A stretch of 64,000 bases of DNA from the NCBI GenBank assembly GCA_963709875.1, contig CAVPYB010000010.1, forward strand, positions 248,001-312,000, read 5' to 3'. Of this stretch, positions 56,712 to 64,000 are shown in pieces. The notes under the pieces are model-generated. The model searched no databases and was not told the origin of the DNA. It worked only from the letters and a program-made list of their open reading frames with translations. Within the stretch, counting starts at the first letter, position 1. Every line of letters starts with the position of its first letter. This DNA comes from JAQBDA01 sp963709875. GTDB taxonomy: Bacteria > Chloroflexota > Anaerolineae > Anaerolineales > UBA4823. Made by a program: the position numbers and the translations under genes.

Positions 56712-56846
56712 TTATGGCGTGCGGTACAAGGTGGGCATGTGGATCGTGTGCGGATCGGTCAATGCAGGGAGCGCCTCAAGAAGCCCCAGATCGGCCAACA
56801 GGTACTCGCCGATCACGGCGATCAAAGAAATGCGCCTGGTTGTCAT
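56712..56846 (-). CDS. Short open frame of 44 residues with strong ribosome site
   Basis: ATG at 56846 follows AGGAGGAATCAGAT. The product starts MTTRRISLIAVIGEYLLADL and ends HMPTLYRTP. I recognise no family. It ends three bases before the GNAT fragment, so it could be the broken first gene of an older operon. Confidence 0.4.
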   Translation of the reverse strand: MTTRRISLIAVIGEYLLADLGLLEALPALTDPHTIHMPTLYRTP

Positions 56847-56945
56847 ATCTGATTCCTCCTAGTACGTATAGATGTTCTCTGGTTTTGCGAGAATGACCGT
56901 TGAGCTATCTATATTATACGACTTTTATTATCTGAAATGGCTAGA

Positions 56946-57440
56946 TTAATTCGGGCTTTTCGGGAACTGCCGTGAGGTAGGGGCTACATGTAGGGGTCGA
57001 GATTTAAGAGCCACCTCGATCCCTTTCACATGCTCCCGAATATGGCCGTTGACGACTTCTAGGTGCTCCTCGGGAGTGTAGTCGCGCGATCCTTTCCGGT
57101 AGGGGATCATCCCCAGCCGCTCGGAAAGGATATTCTCCTGGATGATGCGCTGGGCCGTTTGCAGCCTTGCCAGGACCTGTTCTGTTGAAAGGTGCTGCAT
57201 CTCTTCCACACTGCGCCGGTTAAGCTCACTGTACTTCCCTTTCAATGGGGTGGGCTGCACTCCCTCGACCAGGTCTCGGACGTTGCGGGCGAAGCTCTCG
57301 TGCCAGAAAGTGAGGTGGCCGAGAATCTCCCGTGCATTCCAGCCATCGACCATGACTGCCTCTGGATTCTCGATCGTTTGGAACAGTGCATACAGCCTGG
57401 CGAGTGATTCATCTAATTGTGCGAGAAGTTGTAATCTCAT
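56946..57440 (-). CDS. DinB/ClbS-type protein
   Basis: A 164-residue DinB-like four-helix protein with DGWNAREILGHLTFWHESFA (candidate metal-binding histidines) and NGHIREHVKGIE near the end. The last 14 residues (HVAPTSRQFPKSPN) are encoded by sequence related to the palindromic repeat of 35099-35191, so the C-terminus was probably altered by repeat insertion. It lies 56 bases downstream of a hydrolase gene on the same strand. Confidence 0.85.
   Translation of the reverse strand: MRLQLLAQLDESLARLYALFQTIENPEAVMVDGWNAREILGHLTFWHESFARNVRDLVEGVQPTPLKGKYSELNRRSVEEMQHLSTEQVLARLQTAQRIIQENILSERLGMIPYRKGSRDYTPEEHLEVVNGHIREHVKGIEVALKSRPLHVAPTSRQFPKSPN
56955..56990. repeat. Palindromic-element arm inside the DinB-like gene 3' end
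   Basis: GGGAACTGCCGTGAGGTAGGGG resembles the left arm at 35099 (GGGAGTTGCCGTGACAGG) and the inverse of the arm at 52480. It overlaps the end of the DinB-like gene. Confidence 0.5.
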
Positions 57441-57496
57441 GTGGTATTTTTCTCGTAGATTTTTACCGGAGGGAATACTTAATTTCGATGCGTACT

Positions 57497-58312
57497 TTAA
57501 CCATTGGGAACTCGATTAAGAAATTCGATCACCCTGGGTGTCACCTGCTCCGGCATCTCTGTTTGCGGGTAGTGACCTGCGCCTTCTACGAATAATAGCT
57601 CCCCGTTTATACTGTCGGCGATGAACTGGGCTTCTGCTTTCGGATCAGGCCAATCCGGGTCGCGGGTGCCCATGATAACCAGGGCGGGTTTGTCCACTTT
57701 CCCCAGCCTGCTTTCAGAGTCGTCCTTGGATGTGAATCCCAGACCTTTCAGCGCATCGAAGCGGCCTGGCTCGCGCAGGTTGTCCTTCAAGTCGGACAGA
57801 TACTTATCGAAGTCCTCCGGCTGGCGGGAGGGGTACAAGGACTTGTAGTAAGTCGTCCAGCCGGACACCTTCCATGGACCTCCCAGCAACAGCCCAGTCA
57901 GGAGGTTTTGTATTAGACTCGTCTTCAGTGTGCGTACAAACGCTCCGATAAGCACAAGCGATCGGAACGCCTGCGGCTGCTCGACAGCCGCCCAGACTGC
58001 AGCTCCCGGCGAGAAAGAGGTACCGATAACATGCGCTGGACCGGCATCCAGGTGCTTGATCAGCGCATTGATATCCTTGCCGACAGATATCAACGTATAT
58101 TCCGGCCAGAAGGCGCTGGAGCCGCCATGCCCGCGCAGGTCGGCTACGATCACATGATAGCCCGCGCTGCTGACCTCCGGCGCCAGGAAGCGGTACTCGC
58201 TGCGTAAGGCGCCCATGCCGGGCAGCATGACCACCAGCTCACCGTCGCCGCCATAATCATCGTAAGCGATGCTCCCCTCATCACGTTTGAAATACTTCAC
58301 CTCTGCTGTCAT
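57497..58312 (-). CDS. Alpha/beta hydrolase
   Basis: A 271-residue hydrolase. The elbow GTSFSPGAAVWAA carries the nucleophilic Ser, the acid is near LVIMGTRDPDWPDP and His in EGAGHYPQTEMPEQ. The oxyanion segment is VVMLPGMGALRSEYRFLAP. The ATG at 58312 gives the natural start MTAEVKYFKRD; the open frame extends seven codons upstream. The DinB-like gene follows. Confidence 0.9.
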   Translation of the reverse strand: MTAEVKYFKRDEGSIAYDDYGGDGELVVMLPGMGALRSEYRFLAPEVSSAGYHVIVADLRGHGGSSAFWPEYTLISVGKDINALIKHLDAGPAHVIGTSFSPGAAVWAAVEQPQAFRSLVLIGAFVRTLKTSLIQNLLTGLLLGGPWKVSGWTTYYKSLYPSRQPEDFDKYLSDLKDNLREPGRFDALKGLGFTSKDDSESRLGKVDKPALVIMGTRDPDWPDPKAEAQFIADSINGELLFVEGAGHYPQTEMPEQVTPRVIEFLNRVPNG

Positions 58313-58401
58313 ATGGTCACCTTTTACCTTCAAGTGAGTAATTCCTTAAACCATCACTGCACTATACCTGGGTGGTGTGGTAATCAAGTGGGGATAAAAT
58401 A

Positions 58402-59021
58402 TCATATCGCGCTGTACACCAGGCAGTAGCTGTGGTCGTAGCCGTAGTCGTACTCATCCCCGCAGATGACCACCTCGCCCTCGAAGTGCAGCACCTTGGC
58501 GATCTCCGCTCCCAGGTCCCAGGCGAGTGGGGTCACGCGCCCGTGCTGCTTCAGGTTGGAGACCTCGATCACCACCACCCCGGCCGGCTTCATCAGACTG
58601 CGCAGCTGGGCGTAGATCTGACTTAAATCGCGGAGATATGCCCGGTAGCCGCTCCCTTTCGTCGTGTAATCGCTGAGCGGATCGGTGGCATCGTCGAGGG
58701 TGGCAAAGGGTGGCGAGGTCATCGAGAAATCGATGCGTGGCAGGCCGTAGGAAGCCTGGCTGCGGGCGTCGCCCTGCACCAGGCTCTGCGGCTTATCCAG
58801 CCGGGGACGGGTGTAGCTCACCTTTGCCTCATCCAGCTCCACGCCGTAAGGGACTCTGCCGGCTGCCTGGGCGGCGAGCAAGGTCGTGCCGAATCCGGCA
58901 AAGGGGTCGAGCACGCTGTCGCCGGGTCGTGTGTATTCATCGAGGAATGCCTGCACAAGCTCCAGCGGGTAGCGCACATCGTCATAGCGGAGGGCTGCAG
59001 GGAGCGCGTCCGGGTGGGCAT
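58402..59021 (-). CDS. DNA methyltransferase (N4/N6, TSPPF type), orphan
   Basis: AdoMet-dependent DNA methylase of about 206 residues. The AdoMet motif is VLDPFAGFGTTLLAAQAAG and the catalytic motif TSPPF (IDFSMTSPPFATLDD), as in N4-cytosine or some N6-adenine methylases. The order places the AdoMet motif first. The in-frame start is GTG at 58977, but an extra base near 59015 would give ATG at 59021 and MPHPDALPAALRYDD, as in related proteins. No restriction gene or target-recognition domain is nearby, so it is a solitary methylase. Confidence 0.8.
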
Positions 59022-59115
59022 GCTAGAGGGTTAGATAGCTTCTCATAATGGCAATTACCTTCCCAGGCGATAAGCGTATTCAGGCTCTGGTGCGTGGAGC
59101 GAACTTGGCGTGAGC

Positions 59116-59835
59116 TTATGCCGCCAGCAGATCGCCGATCCGGCGCACCACGATGTCCGGCTGGACGCCGTATTCCTGCGGAAGCGGGCTTTCACCCGCG
59201 TTGACCCACGCAGCCGCCATCCCCAGGCGTTTGGCGCCCACCACATCCCGCATGAAGGTATCGCCCACGTACAGCACCTGTTCGTTGGGCAGGTCGAAAT
59301 ACTCCAGCGCAGCCTGGAAGAGGCGCCCGGCGGGCTTGATGCAGCCGTAATCGCTCGACCAGACGCGCACCTGGAATAGATCGCGGATGCCGGCACGCGC
59401 CAGCTCGGCGTCGAATACCTGCGCCAGCGACCAGATATTGGAGACGATGCCCAGCGGGTGCGTCTCCGAGAGCACCAACACAGCATCCGCGACCGGGTGC
59501 GGGATGCGCCCGCACTCGTGCCGGGCGAAGACCATCTCGAGGCGCCAAAGCTCGTCTTCCGGCAGGCTGGGGGGTGGACCGGCGCGCAGCAGGAAGTCTC
59601 GCAGGGAGGGGAAGGGGTCGAAGTACGCCTCCAGCACCTCGGTGGCGAGGATATCCTCGAACATGTGCTGGATGATGGTGGAGAGCTTTTCCGGTGAGAG
59701 CAGATTACCGCCCAATTGCGTATAGGTATCAAAATAGTCCTCATCCGGACCGAAGCGGTCGTGGTCGAACATCAATGTGCTGCACACATCGATCAGGATG
59801 GCACGGTAGCGGTCGATGAAGTGTGTCGGGGGCAT
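59116..59835 (-). CDS. HAD-superfamily hydrolase with altered motif I
   Basis: A 239-residue HAD protein. Motif I reads AILIDVCSTLMF: the nucleophile Asp is present, but the second Asp is Cys. Motif II is GIVSNIWSL, the motif III Lys is in GCIKPAGRLFQAAL and motif IV is VLYVGDTFMRDVVGAKR. The cap is of subfamily I. Loss of the second Asp suggests a changed reaction, such as dehalogenase-like chemistry or slow phosphatase activity. It is a single gene. Confidence 0.85.
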   Translation of the reverse strand: MPPTHFIDRYRAILIDVCSTLMFDHDRFGPDEDYFDTYTQLGGNLLSPEKLSTIIQHMFEDILATEVLEAYFDPFPSLRDFLLRAGPPPSLPEDELWRLEMVFARHECGRIPHPVADAVLVLSETHPLGIVSNIWSLAQVFDAELARAGIRDLFQVRVWSSDYGCIKPAGRLFQAALEYFDLPNEQVLYVGDTFMRDVVGAKRLGMAAAWVNAGESPLPQEYGVQPDIVVRRIGDLLAA

Positions 59836-59991
59836 CGCGCCTGGATTCTACCATGCGCAGAAGTAGGGTAGAATTTTCATCAACTTAACAAGCATCGGTT
59901 TGATGGTATGAACATTGTGGATTTCTGCACACGGATTTTCACCGATCGACATGGATAATGCTGGGTGAGTTGCTTATCATAGGAGCTGGCT

Positions 59992-60489
59992 ATGGCAGTC
60001 GGAAGGTATATAGCAGGCATCGCCGCGCTGGTCTGGTCTCCCAGGCAGGACGCATACCTGCTGCTAAGACGCTCCCATGCTAAAGACTACGCCCCAGGCG
60101 TGTGGGAATGCGTTACGGGGCGTCTCGAGCAAGGGGAGGGATTCGAGGACGCCATCCATCGTGAAGTGCGCGAGGAGCTGGGTGTAGGTGCCGAGATCGA
60201 GCAGTTCTTGGGCACGACCCACTTCTACCGCGGTGATGAAGGCGCTCACAACGAGCTGGTCGGCATGGTCGCCTGCTGCTCGCTGGCAGACGAAGCCACG
60301 ATCCAGGTCAGCGAGGAGCATTCTGAGCACCGCTGGGTAAGCGCTGAGCAGGCGTACGCGCTGCTCGATGCCCAGGATCCCAGCACGCAGTGGATGCGGC
60401 GGGTGATCGAGCGGGCGGAGGCGATGAAGGAGATCGTCCCGCCACAACTGCGGGATTACTACCGCCGCAACGGGTTCGAGTTGGGGTAA
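59992..60489 (+). CDS. Nudix hydrolase
   Basis: A 165-residue Nudix protein. The box fits the consensus exactly: Gly43, Glu49, Arg57-Glu58, Glu61-Glu62, Gly64 (GRLEQGEGFEDAIHREVREE). Substrate-determining segments do not allow a firm assignment; nucleoside diphosphate derivatives are likely. GGAGCTGGCT precedes the ATG. Confidence 0.93.
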   Translation: MAVGRYIAGIAALVWSPRQDAYLLLRRSHAKDYAPGVWECVTGRLEQGEGFEDAIHREVREELGVGAEIEQFLGTTHFYRGDEGAHNELVGMVACCSLADEATIQVSEEHSEHRWVSAEQAYALLDAQDPSTQWMRRVIERAEAMKEIVPPQLRDYYRRNGFELG

Positions 60490-60509
60490 AAAACTTCTCG
60501 GAAGGTCGC

Positions 60510-60995
60510 TCAGCGGGGGTAGATAACCCTGAAGCGCTCACACACCAGGGGCATGTCTTCGCTGGGCTTGCGCTTCATCGTGGCGCAGATCTTCGAGAAG
60601 AAGCGCCAGTGTGCCTCACGCCAGTACGCCAGCGAGCGGTCGCCTTCACCCTCATCATATGCAAACTTCTCATCCACGGTGTTCATCGCCCGCACTTCGA
60701 CTTCGACGGTCTCGATGATGCACAACGGGTTGTCGTCGCCATCCAGGATAATGCTCAGCACGCCTACCTGTGGGATCGGGTCGCCCTCATGCTCGAACTC
60801 CCACATCAGCGAGCAGGTGGCGGTCTTCGTCCCGCTCTGCACCAGGGCTCCCAGCTCGTCGGCCATTTCGGGTGTATTGCCGAAACCCCAAGCCGGCGGC
60901 ATTGGGGCGAAACGGTGGGTGTGGTTGGCTGGCAGCCCGGATATGTAGGCTTGCCAGATCGATTCTGTAGGTGAGATTCCTGCATAATCCGACAC
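60510..60995 (-). CDS. ASCH domain protein
   Basis: A 161-residue ASCH protein of the YqfB/Zn-ribbon-free type. Hallmarks are VQSGTKTATCSLMWEFE, IPQVGVLSIILDGDDNPLC and the late SLAYWREAHWRFFSKI. ASCH domains resemble PUA domains and bind RNA or hydrolyse acylated cytidines; which applies here is unknown. It is convergent with the Nudix gene. Confidence 0.88.
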   Translation of the reverse strand: MSDYAGISPTESIWQAYISGLPANHTHRFAPMPPAWGFGNTPEMADELGALVQSGTKTATCSLMWEFEHEGDPIPQVGVLSIILDGDDNPLCIIETVEVEVRAMNTVDEKFAYDEGEGDRSLAYWREAHWRFFSKICATMKRKPSEDMPLVCERFRVIYPR

Positions 60996-61014
60996 GTTTT
61001 CACTCTCTTAGTAC

Positions 61015-62094
61015 TTAAGCACTTGGGGGAGAGTTGGGGGTGTTTTGGCGGGCGCCGCCGCACTCCAGGATGAAATCCGCTCCGAAAGCGCTGGCTGGAG
61101 TCTGGTAGCCAGCGGGCATTGTGCCAGCCAGTACTTCACGCACGGCCTGCAGGGCGATATCGACCGTCCAACTGTACCCGGCCTCCGGACCTTGCATGCG
61201 GGCGATCTCCTCCCTGCCGTTCCCATCACTAACTCGTCCCCACAGGTAAGTACGCGTGCGGGAGCGCTGTTCTGGGGTTGGTCCTGGCGGTAAGCGGTCG
61301 ATATAGCTTCGCAATAGACGCTTGACACTCGCTAGTGAAAACATCGGTGAAACACTGTGACCGGTTGGCAGCAGCCAGGCGATTCGCTCCGGCAGGCGGG
61401 TGTAGACTTCGATATTCGGGATGCCGGTACTGAAATAGGCAGTGAAGACGTCCCCCCAGGTGAACAAGCTCACCATCACCGGCCCGCGGCCGAAATCGAC
61501 CATGCGGCGCTTCCCAGGTCGTGGCGCGCGCATAAGATCGCCGCCCTGACGTACGAGCAGTCCGTCCCCCAGCATCTCGACCCCCGAGCGGAGCGTCCCA
61601 CGCGAGGCTCTCCCCGGTCCATGGATGGTATAGGCAAGCTCCAGGTAGGTCGCCTCCGGTAAGCGCTGCTTCAGGTGCAGCGCCAGGCAGTCGGTAGCTG
61701 CCACATCGAAGCCTGCTCCCGGCAGCAGCATAACCCCCGCCGAGCGGGCTTCTGCATCGCGCTCCTGTATGGCTGAGAATACCTTGATCTCACCGGTCAG
61801 GTCCAGGTAATGCGTCCCGGTCAGCAGGCAGGTATCCACCATCTGCCGGGCGGTATAGGCGTACGGTCCGGCGCAGTGCAGCACAACCGGAACCTGCCGC
61901 AGGGCGTCTGCGATGGCTTGCGGGTCGTCCAGGCTGAAGGAGACGTAATCCAACCCCAGATCGCCCGCCTGAGCAGCCAGTTTTGCGGTGTCTCTTCCGG
62001 CGAGCAGTGGCCGCAGGCCGCTTTCAACGGCCTGCCTGGCGATGAGCTCGCCGGTGTAGCCATTAGAACCGTACAGAAGGAAATCGGTCTTCAT
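61015..62094 (-). CDS. Saccharopine dehydrogenase-like NAD(P)-binding protein
   Basis: A 359-residue oxidoreductase-like protein. The Rossmann loop LYGSNGYTGELIARQAVESG opens it, followed by VVLHCAGPYAYTARQMVDTC and HYLDLTGEIKVF, the pattern of the saccharopine dehydrogenase/trans-acting enoyl reductase group. Near the end AGYSWTVDIALQAVREVLAG is also typical. It is a single gene, divergent from the AraC-type regulator. Confidence 0.9.
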   Translation of the reverse strand: MKTDFLLYGSNGYTGELIARQAVESGLRPLLAGRDTAKLAAQAGDLGLDYVSFSLDDPQAIADALRQVPVVLHCAGPYAYTARQMVDTCLLTGTHYLDLTGEIKVFSAIQERDAEARSAGVMLLPGAGFDVAATDCLALHLKQRLPEATYLELAYTIHGPGRASRGTLRSGVEMLGDGLLVRQGGDLMRAPRPGKRRMVDFGRGPVMVSLFTWGDVFTAYFSTGIPNIEVYTRLPERIAWLLPTGHSVSPMFSLASVKRLLRSYIDRLPPGPTPEQRSRTRTYLWGRVSDGNGREEIARMQGPEAGYSWTVDIALQAVREVLAGTMPAGYQTPASAFGADFILECGGARQNTPNSPPSA

Positions 62095-62226
62095 CAGTAT
62101 TTCAAGTATATACCAACTTTTGCACTAGAGATTGTGAACTCGGAGCAGAAAAACTTGCCTTTGGGGGGTTGGAAAGCACGTTTTAGCAAAAAAAGTCAAG
62201 AAACTGCCTTAGTATTATGATATAAA

Positions 62227-63153
62227 ATGTCCACTATGGCGGTCTTGCAAAGCGACACGCTGATCAAATACCAGGAGACCTTGATGGATATCCTGGTGTA
62301 TATCGAGAAGAACCTGGATGGTGAGCTGAGCCTGGACTCTCTGGCGCAACGGGCGGGCTTCTCGCCCTACCACTTCCACCGGCTATTCGGCGACCTGGTC
62401 GGCGAGAACCTGAAGGCATATATCCGCCGCCTGCGCCTGGAGCGGTCTGCATTCCGTTTGCGGATCAGCCAGGCCTCTGTGCTCGACCTTGCCCTGCAGG
62501 CTGGCTACCGTACTCACGAGAGCTTCACGCGCGCTTTCAGCCGCCAGTTCGGCATCAACCCCTCCGAGTTCCGGGCACAGTACCAGGCAAGGCGCAACTA
62601 CACAGCCCTGCGGCGGCCTGGGGCGAGCGATTCCAGCGGCTCGGAGGGCAAGGGTCAGCCCAAATTAGACATGGAACTGATGCAGCCGATCCACCTGGTG
62701 TTCATTCGCCATAACGGACCCTACGAGAGCGTCCTGCCGCAAGGAGCGCCTTTCGGTTCTGCCTGGGATGAGCTGTTCCGCTGGGCTGAAGCGCAGGGGA
62801 TCGACCACCAGCGGTCGCTGCTGATGGGTATCGCACATGACGACCCGAACATCACCCCGGCGGATAAGATCCGCTTCGATGTGTGCATGCAGGTACCTTA
62901 CGGCTACGCCCCTCAGGGGAAGATCGGTTATACGACCATCCAGCCGGGCTGGTACGCCTTTGCAAAGCACACTGCTCCGTTCGAGCAGCTCGGGGACACC
63001 TACCAGACACTCGCGGAATCGGTCTTAATGTCAAAGCAGTACCGGCTGCGGATGGCGCCACCGCTTGAGTTCTACAACCATACCCGCGTTAACGAGCAGA
63101 TCGAACTGCACCACACCCAGGTTTACCTGGCGGTCGAGCCGGTTACGAGCTAA
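62227..63153 (+). CDS. AraC-type regulator with GyrI-like effector domain
   Basis: A 308-residue regulator. The N-terminal AraC DNA-binding domain has two helix-turn-helix motifs (LDSLAQRAGFSPYHFHRLF and VLDLALQAGYRTHESFTRAF). From about residue 150 a GyrI/BmrR-like ligand domain follows (HLVFIRHNGPYESV, KIRFDVCMQVPYG, YTTIQPGWYAFAKH). Such proteins sense drugs or other small hydrophobic compounds. It lies before the SRPBCC gene. Confidence 0.92.
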   Translation: MSTMAVLQSDTLIKYQETLMDILVYIEKNLDGELSLDSLAQRAGFSPYHFHRLFGDLVGENLKAYIRRLRLERSAFRLRISQASVLDLALQAGYRTHESFTRAFSRQFGINPSEFRAQYQARRNYTALRRPGASDSSGSEGKGQPKLDMELMQPIHLVFIRHNGPYESVLPQGAPFGSAWDELFRWAEAQGIDHQRSLLMGIAHDDPNITPADKIRFDVCMQVPYGYAPQGKIGYTTIQPGWYAFAKHTAPFEQLGDTYQTLAESVLMSKQYRLRMAPPLEFYNHTRVNEQIELHHTQVYLAVEPVTS

Positions 63154-63223
63154 CGAAGCACGCAGGTCGTTAGAAGATTCGGTTTAAAGAATAAACAGGT
63201 CAGGAGAATGTCAGGAGGCAAAG

Positions 63224-63661
63224 ATGGCAGGTTTTACGATGAACGAGACGATTGAACGCTCTCAAGAGCAGGTCTTCCACGTGCTGGCCAATCCGGGGAC
63301 GATCAGCTTTATGGAGAACATCCAGAGCACCGAGAAGGTCACCGATGGTCCGGTTAGGGTAGGCACCCGCTTCAGAGAGACACGCCTCATCAATGGCAAG
63401 CCGGAGGTCAGCGAGCTGGAGATCGTCCGGTACGAGCCGGACAGGGTGATCTCGGTTGCCAACGAGACGCAGGGCATCCGTGTGGTTTACGATTATGTGC
63501 TGGATGAGGTGGAAGGCGCCACGCGCATCGACTGGACCTGCACTGTCACCGCGCAGGGTCTAAAGAAGGCTATGGTGCCAATGGTAGTTGGGATTATGAA
63601 ACGTGAGGACGGCGACCACCTGCAGAAGCTCAAGGAAGCGCTGGAGAATTCTGCCTCCTGA
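63224..63661 (+). CDS. SRPBCC (START-like) family protein
   Basis: A 145-residue polyketide-cyclase/SRPBCC-fold protein: ERSQEQVFHVLANPGTISF at the start, VRVGTRFRETRLINGKP in the middle and TRIDWTCTVTAQGL later. The fold binds hydrophobic ligands; function is unknown. A perfect AGGAGG precedes the ATG. It follows the AraC-type regulator by 70 bases. Confidence 0.88.
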   Translation: MAGFTMNETIERSQEQVFHVLANPGTISFMENIQSTEKVTDGPVRVGTRFRETRLINGKPEVSELEIVRYEPDRVISVANETQGIRVVYDYVLDEVEGATRIDWTCTVTAQGLKKAMVPMVVGIMKREDGDHLQKLKEALENSAS

Positions 63662-63685
63662 ACGGTCCTCTAGACTATTGTTGTC

Positions 63686-63994
63686 TTACGTCTTTGCTAC
63701 CAGTGCTCCGATCCACTCGCGATGCTCGGAGAAGTGCCCGGCGGTGTTGTCGTGGATCATCTCCAGCACAGTGCGCACATCTCCAGAATCGGATGTGCTG
63801 TACGGTTGGAGCAGCTCTTCGTCCGTCTTGGTCTGGAGCTGGGATGTAAGCTGGCGGTGGCAGTAGTGGATCAGCGCCTGGACTTCCTCCAGCGACATAT
63901 CCTTCTGCGCCTGCTGGATGACGGCGTTGATTTCATCGAAGTTGCCGTGCTCAAACAGGTCCTGGTCGATCTCCATGCCCATGTGGCGCGGCAT
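63686..63994 (-). CDS. ClbS/DfsB-like (DUF1706) or DinB-type protein, near window edge
   Basis: A 102-residue frame with VRTVLEMIHDNTAGHFSEHR followed by EWI, like the end of ClbS/DfsB proteins. The ATG at 63994 lies six bases from the window edge, so a longer N-terminus cannot be excluded. The last gene visible here. Confidence 0.6.
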   Translation of the reverse strand: MPRHMGMEIDQDLFEHGNFDEINAVIQQAQKDMSLEEVQALIHYCHRQLTSQLQTKTDEELLQPYSTSDSGDVRTVLEMIHDNTAGHFSEHREWIGALVAKT

Positions 63995-64000
63995 ACCTTG

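Noticed and set aside
1..64000. tRNA, rRNA, prophage or insertion-sequence genes
   Set aside because: No cloverleaf, rRNA segment, transposase, integrase or phage structural motif was recognised on either strand.

Overview
The window looks like a chromosomal contig from a Chloroflexota bacterium, probably of the Anaerolineae. This is inferred from the GC-rich sequence, the many secreted proteins, the large STAND/WD40 and CHAT proteins, and a bacterial-type Wood-Ljungdahl (CODH/ACS) gene cluster. No rRNA, tRNA, phage, insertion sequence or CRISPR array was seen. A strong technical feature runs through everything: about twenty otherwise well conserved genes are broken by single-base frameshifts. 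Nearly all of those I could resolve are one extra base, which points to sequencing or assembly error rather than gene decay. Genes are therefore given with their full rebuilt extents and the shift positions are named.

Layout. 1-5.1 kb: a peptide/solute ABC importer operon (binding protein, two permeases, two ATPases). 5.3-8.1 kb: an ECF sigma factor, a lipoprotein, a HAD hydrolase and a DUF1361 membrane protein. 8.2-9.9 kb: a secreted 5'-nucleotidase. 10.4-16.7 kb: a two-gene operon in which a CHAT protease-like domain is fused to a SIR2-like domain, followed by a STAND NTPase with a membrane segment and a long WD40 region. This is the best candidate for a little-described conflict or signalling system. 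16.8-19.7 kb: an APH-like kinase and a large secreted protein. 20.2-31.5 kb: the carbonyl branch of the Wood-Ljungdahl pathway (HMA-like protein, acsA, acsB, a CBS protein, acsD, acsC, acsV, acsE). It is preceded by a possible regulatory RNA with its own promoter, a closing stem and a terminator that compete for the same bases. 31.5-35 kb: a PEP-synthase/rifampicin-phosphotransferase-like enzyme with an SDR.

35.3-46.6 kb: mixed metabolism and transport (DUF362, MGDG-synthase-like glycosyltransferase, nuclease/phosphatase, MFS, lipid kinase, phosphatase, DMT and AI-2E transporters). Within it lies a small Crp/Fnr regulon: two matching GAC-N4-GTC operators sit exactly 41.5 bases from predicted start points on both sides of the regulator gene. 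46.7-51.7 kb: a second large secreted protein, homologous to the one at 18 kb, and a K+ channel-like pair. 51.8-64 kb: a run of small enzymes (DUF2277, S51 and M28 peptidases, DinB-like proteins, carbonic anhydrase, hydrolases, a DNA methyltransferase, Nudix, ASCH, a saccharopine-dehydrogenase-like protein, an AraC-type regulator, SRPBCC). These alternate with truncated genes and repeat fragments.

Intergenic spaces carry families of palindromic repeats. Three hairpins with a GCGAAG apex (5.1, 10.2 and 35.1 kb) appear to be one family, and two of them differ by compensatory base-pair changes.
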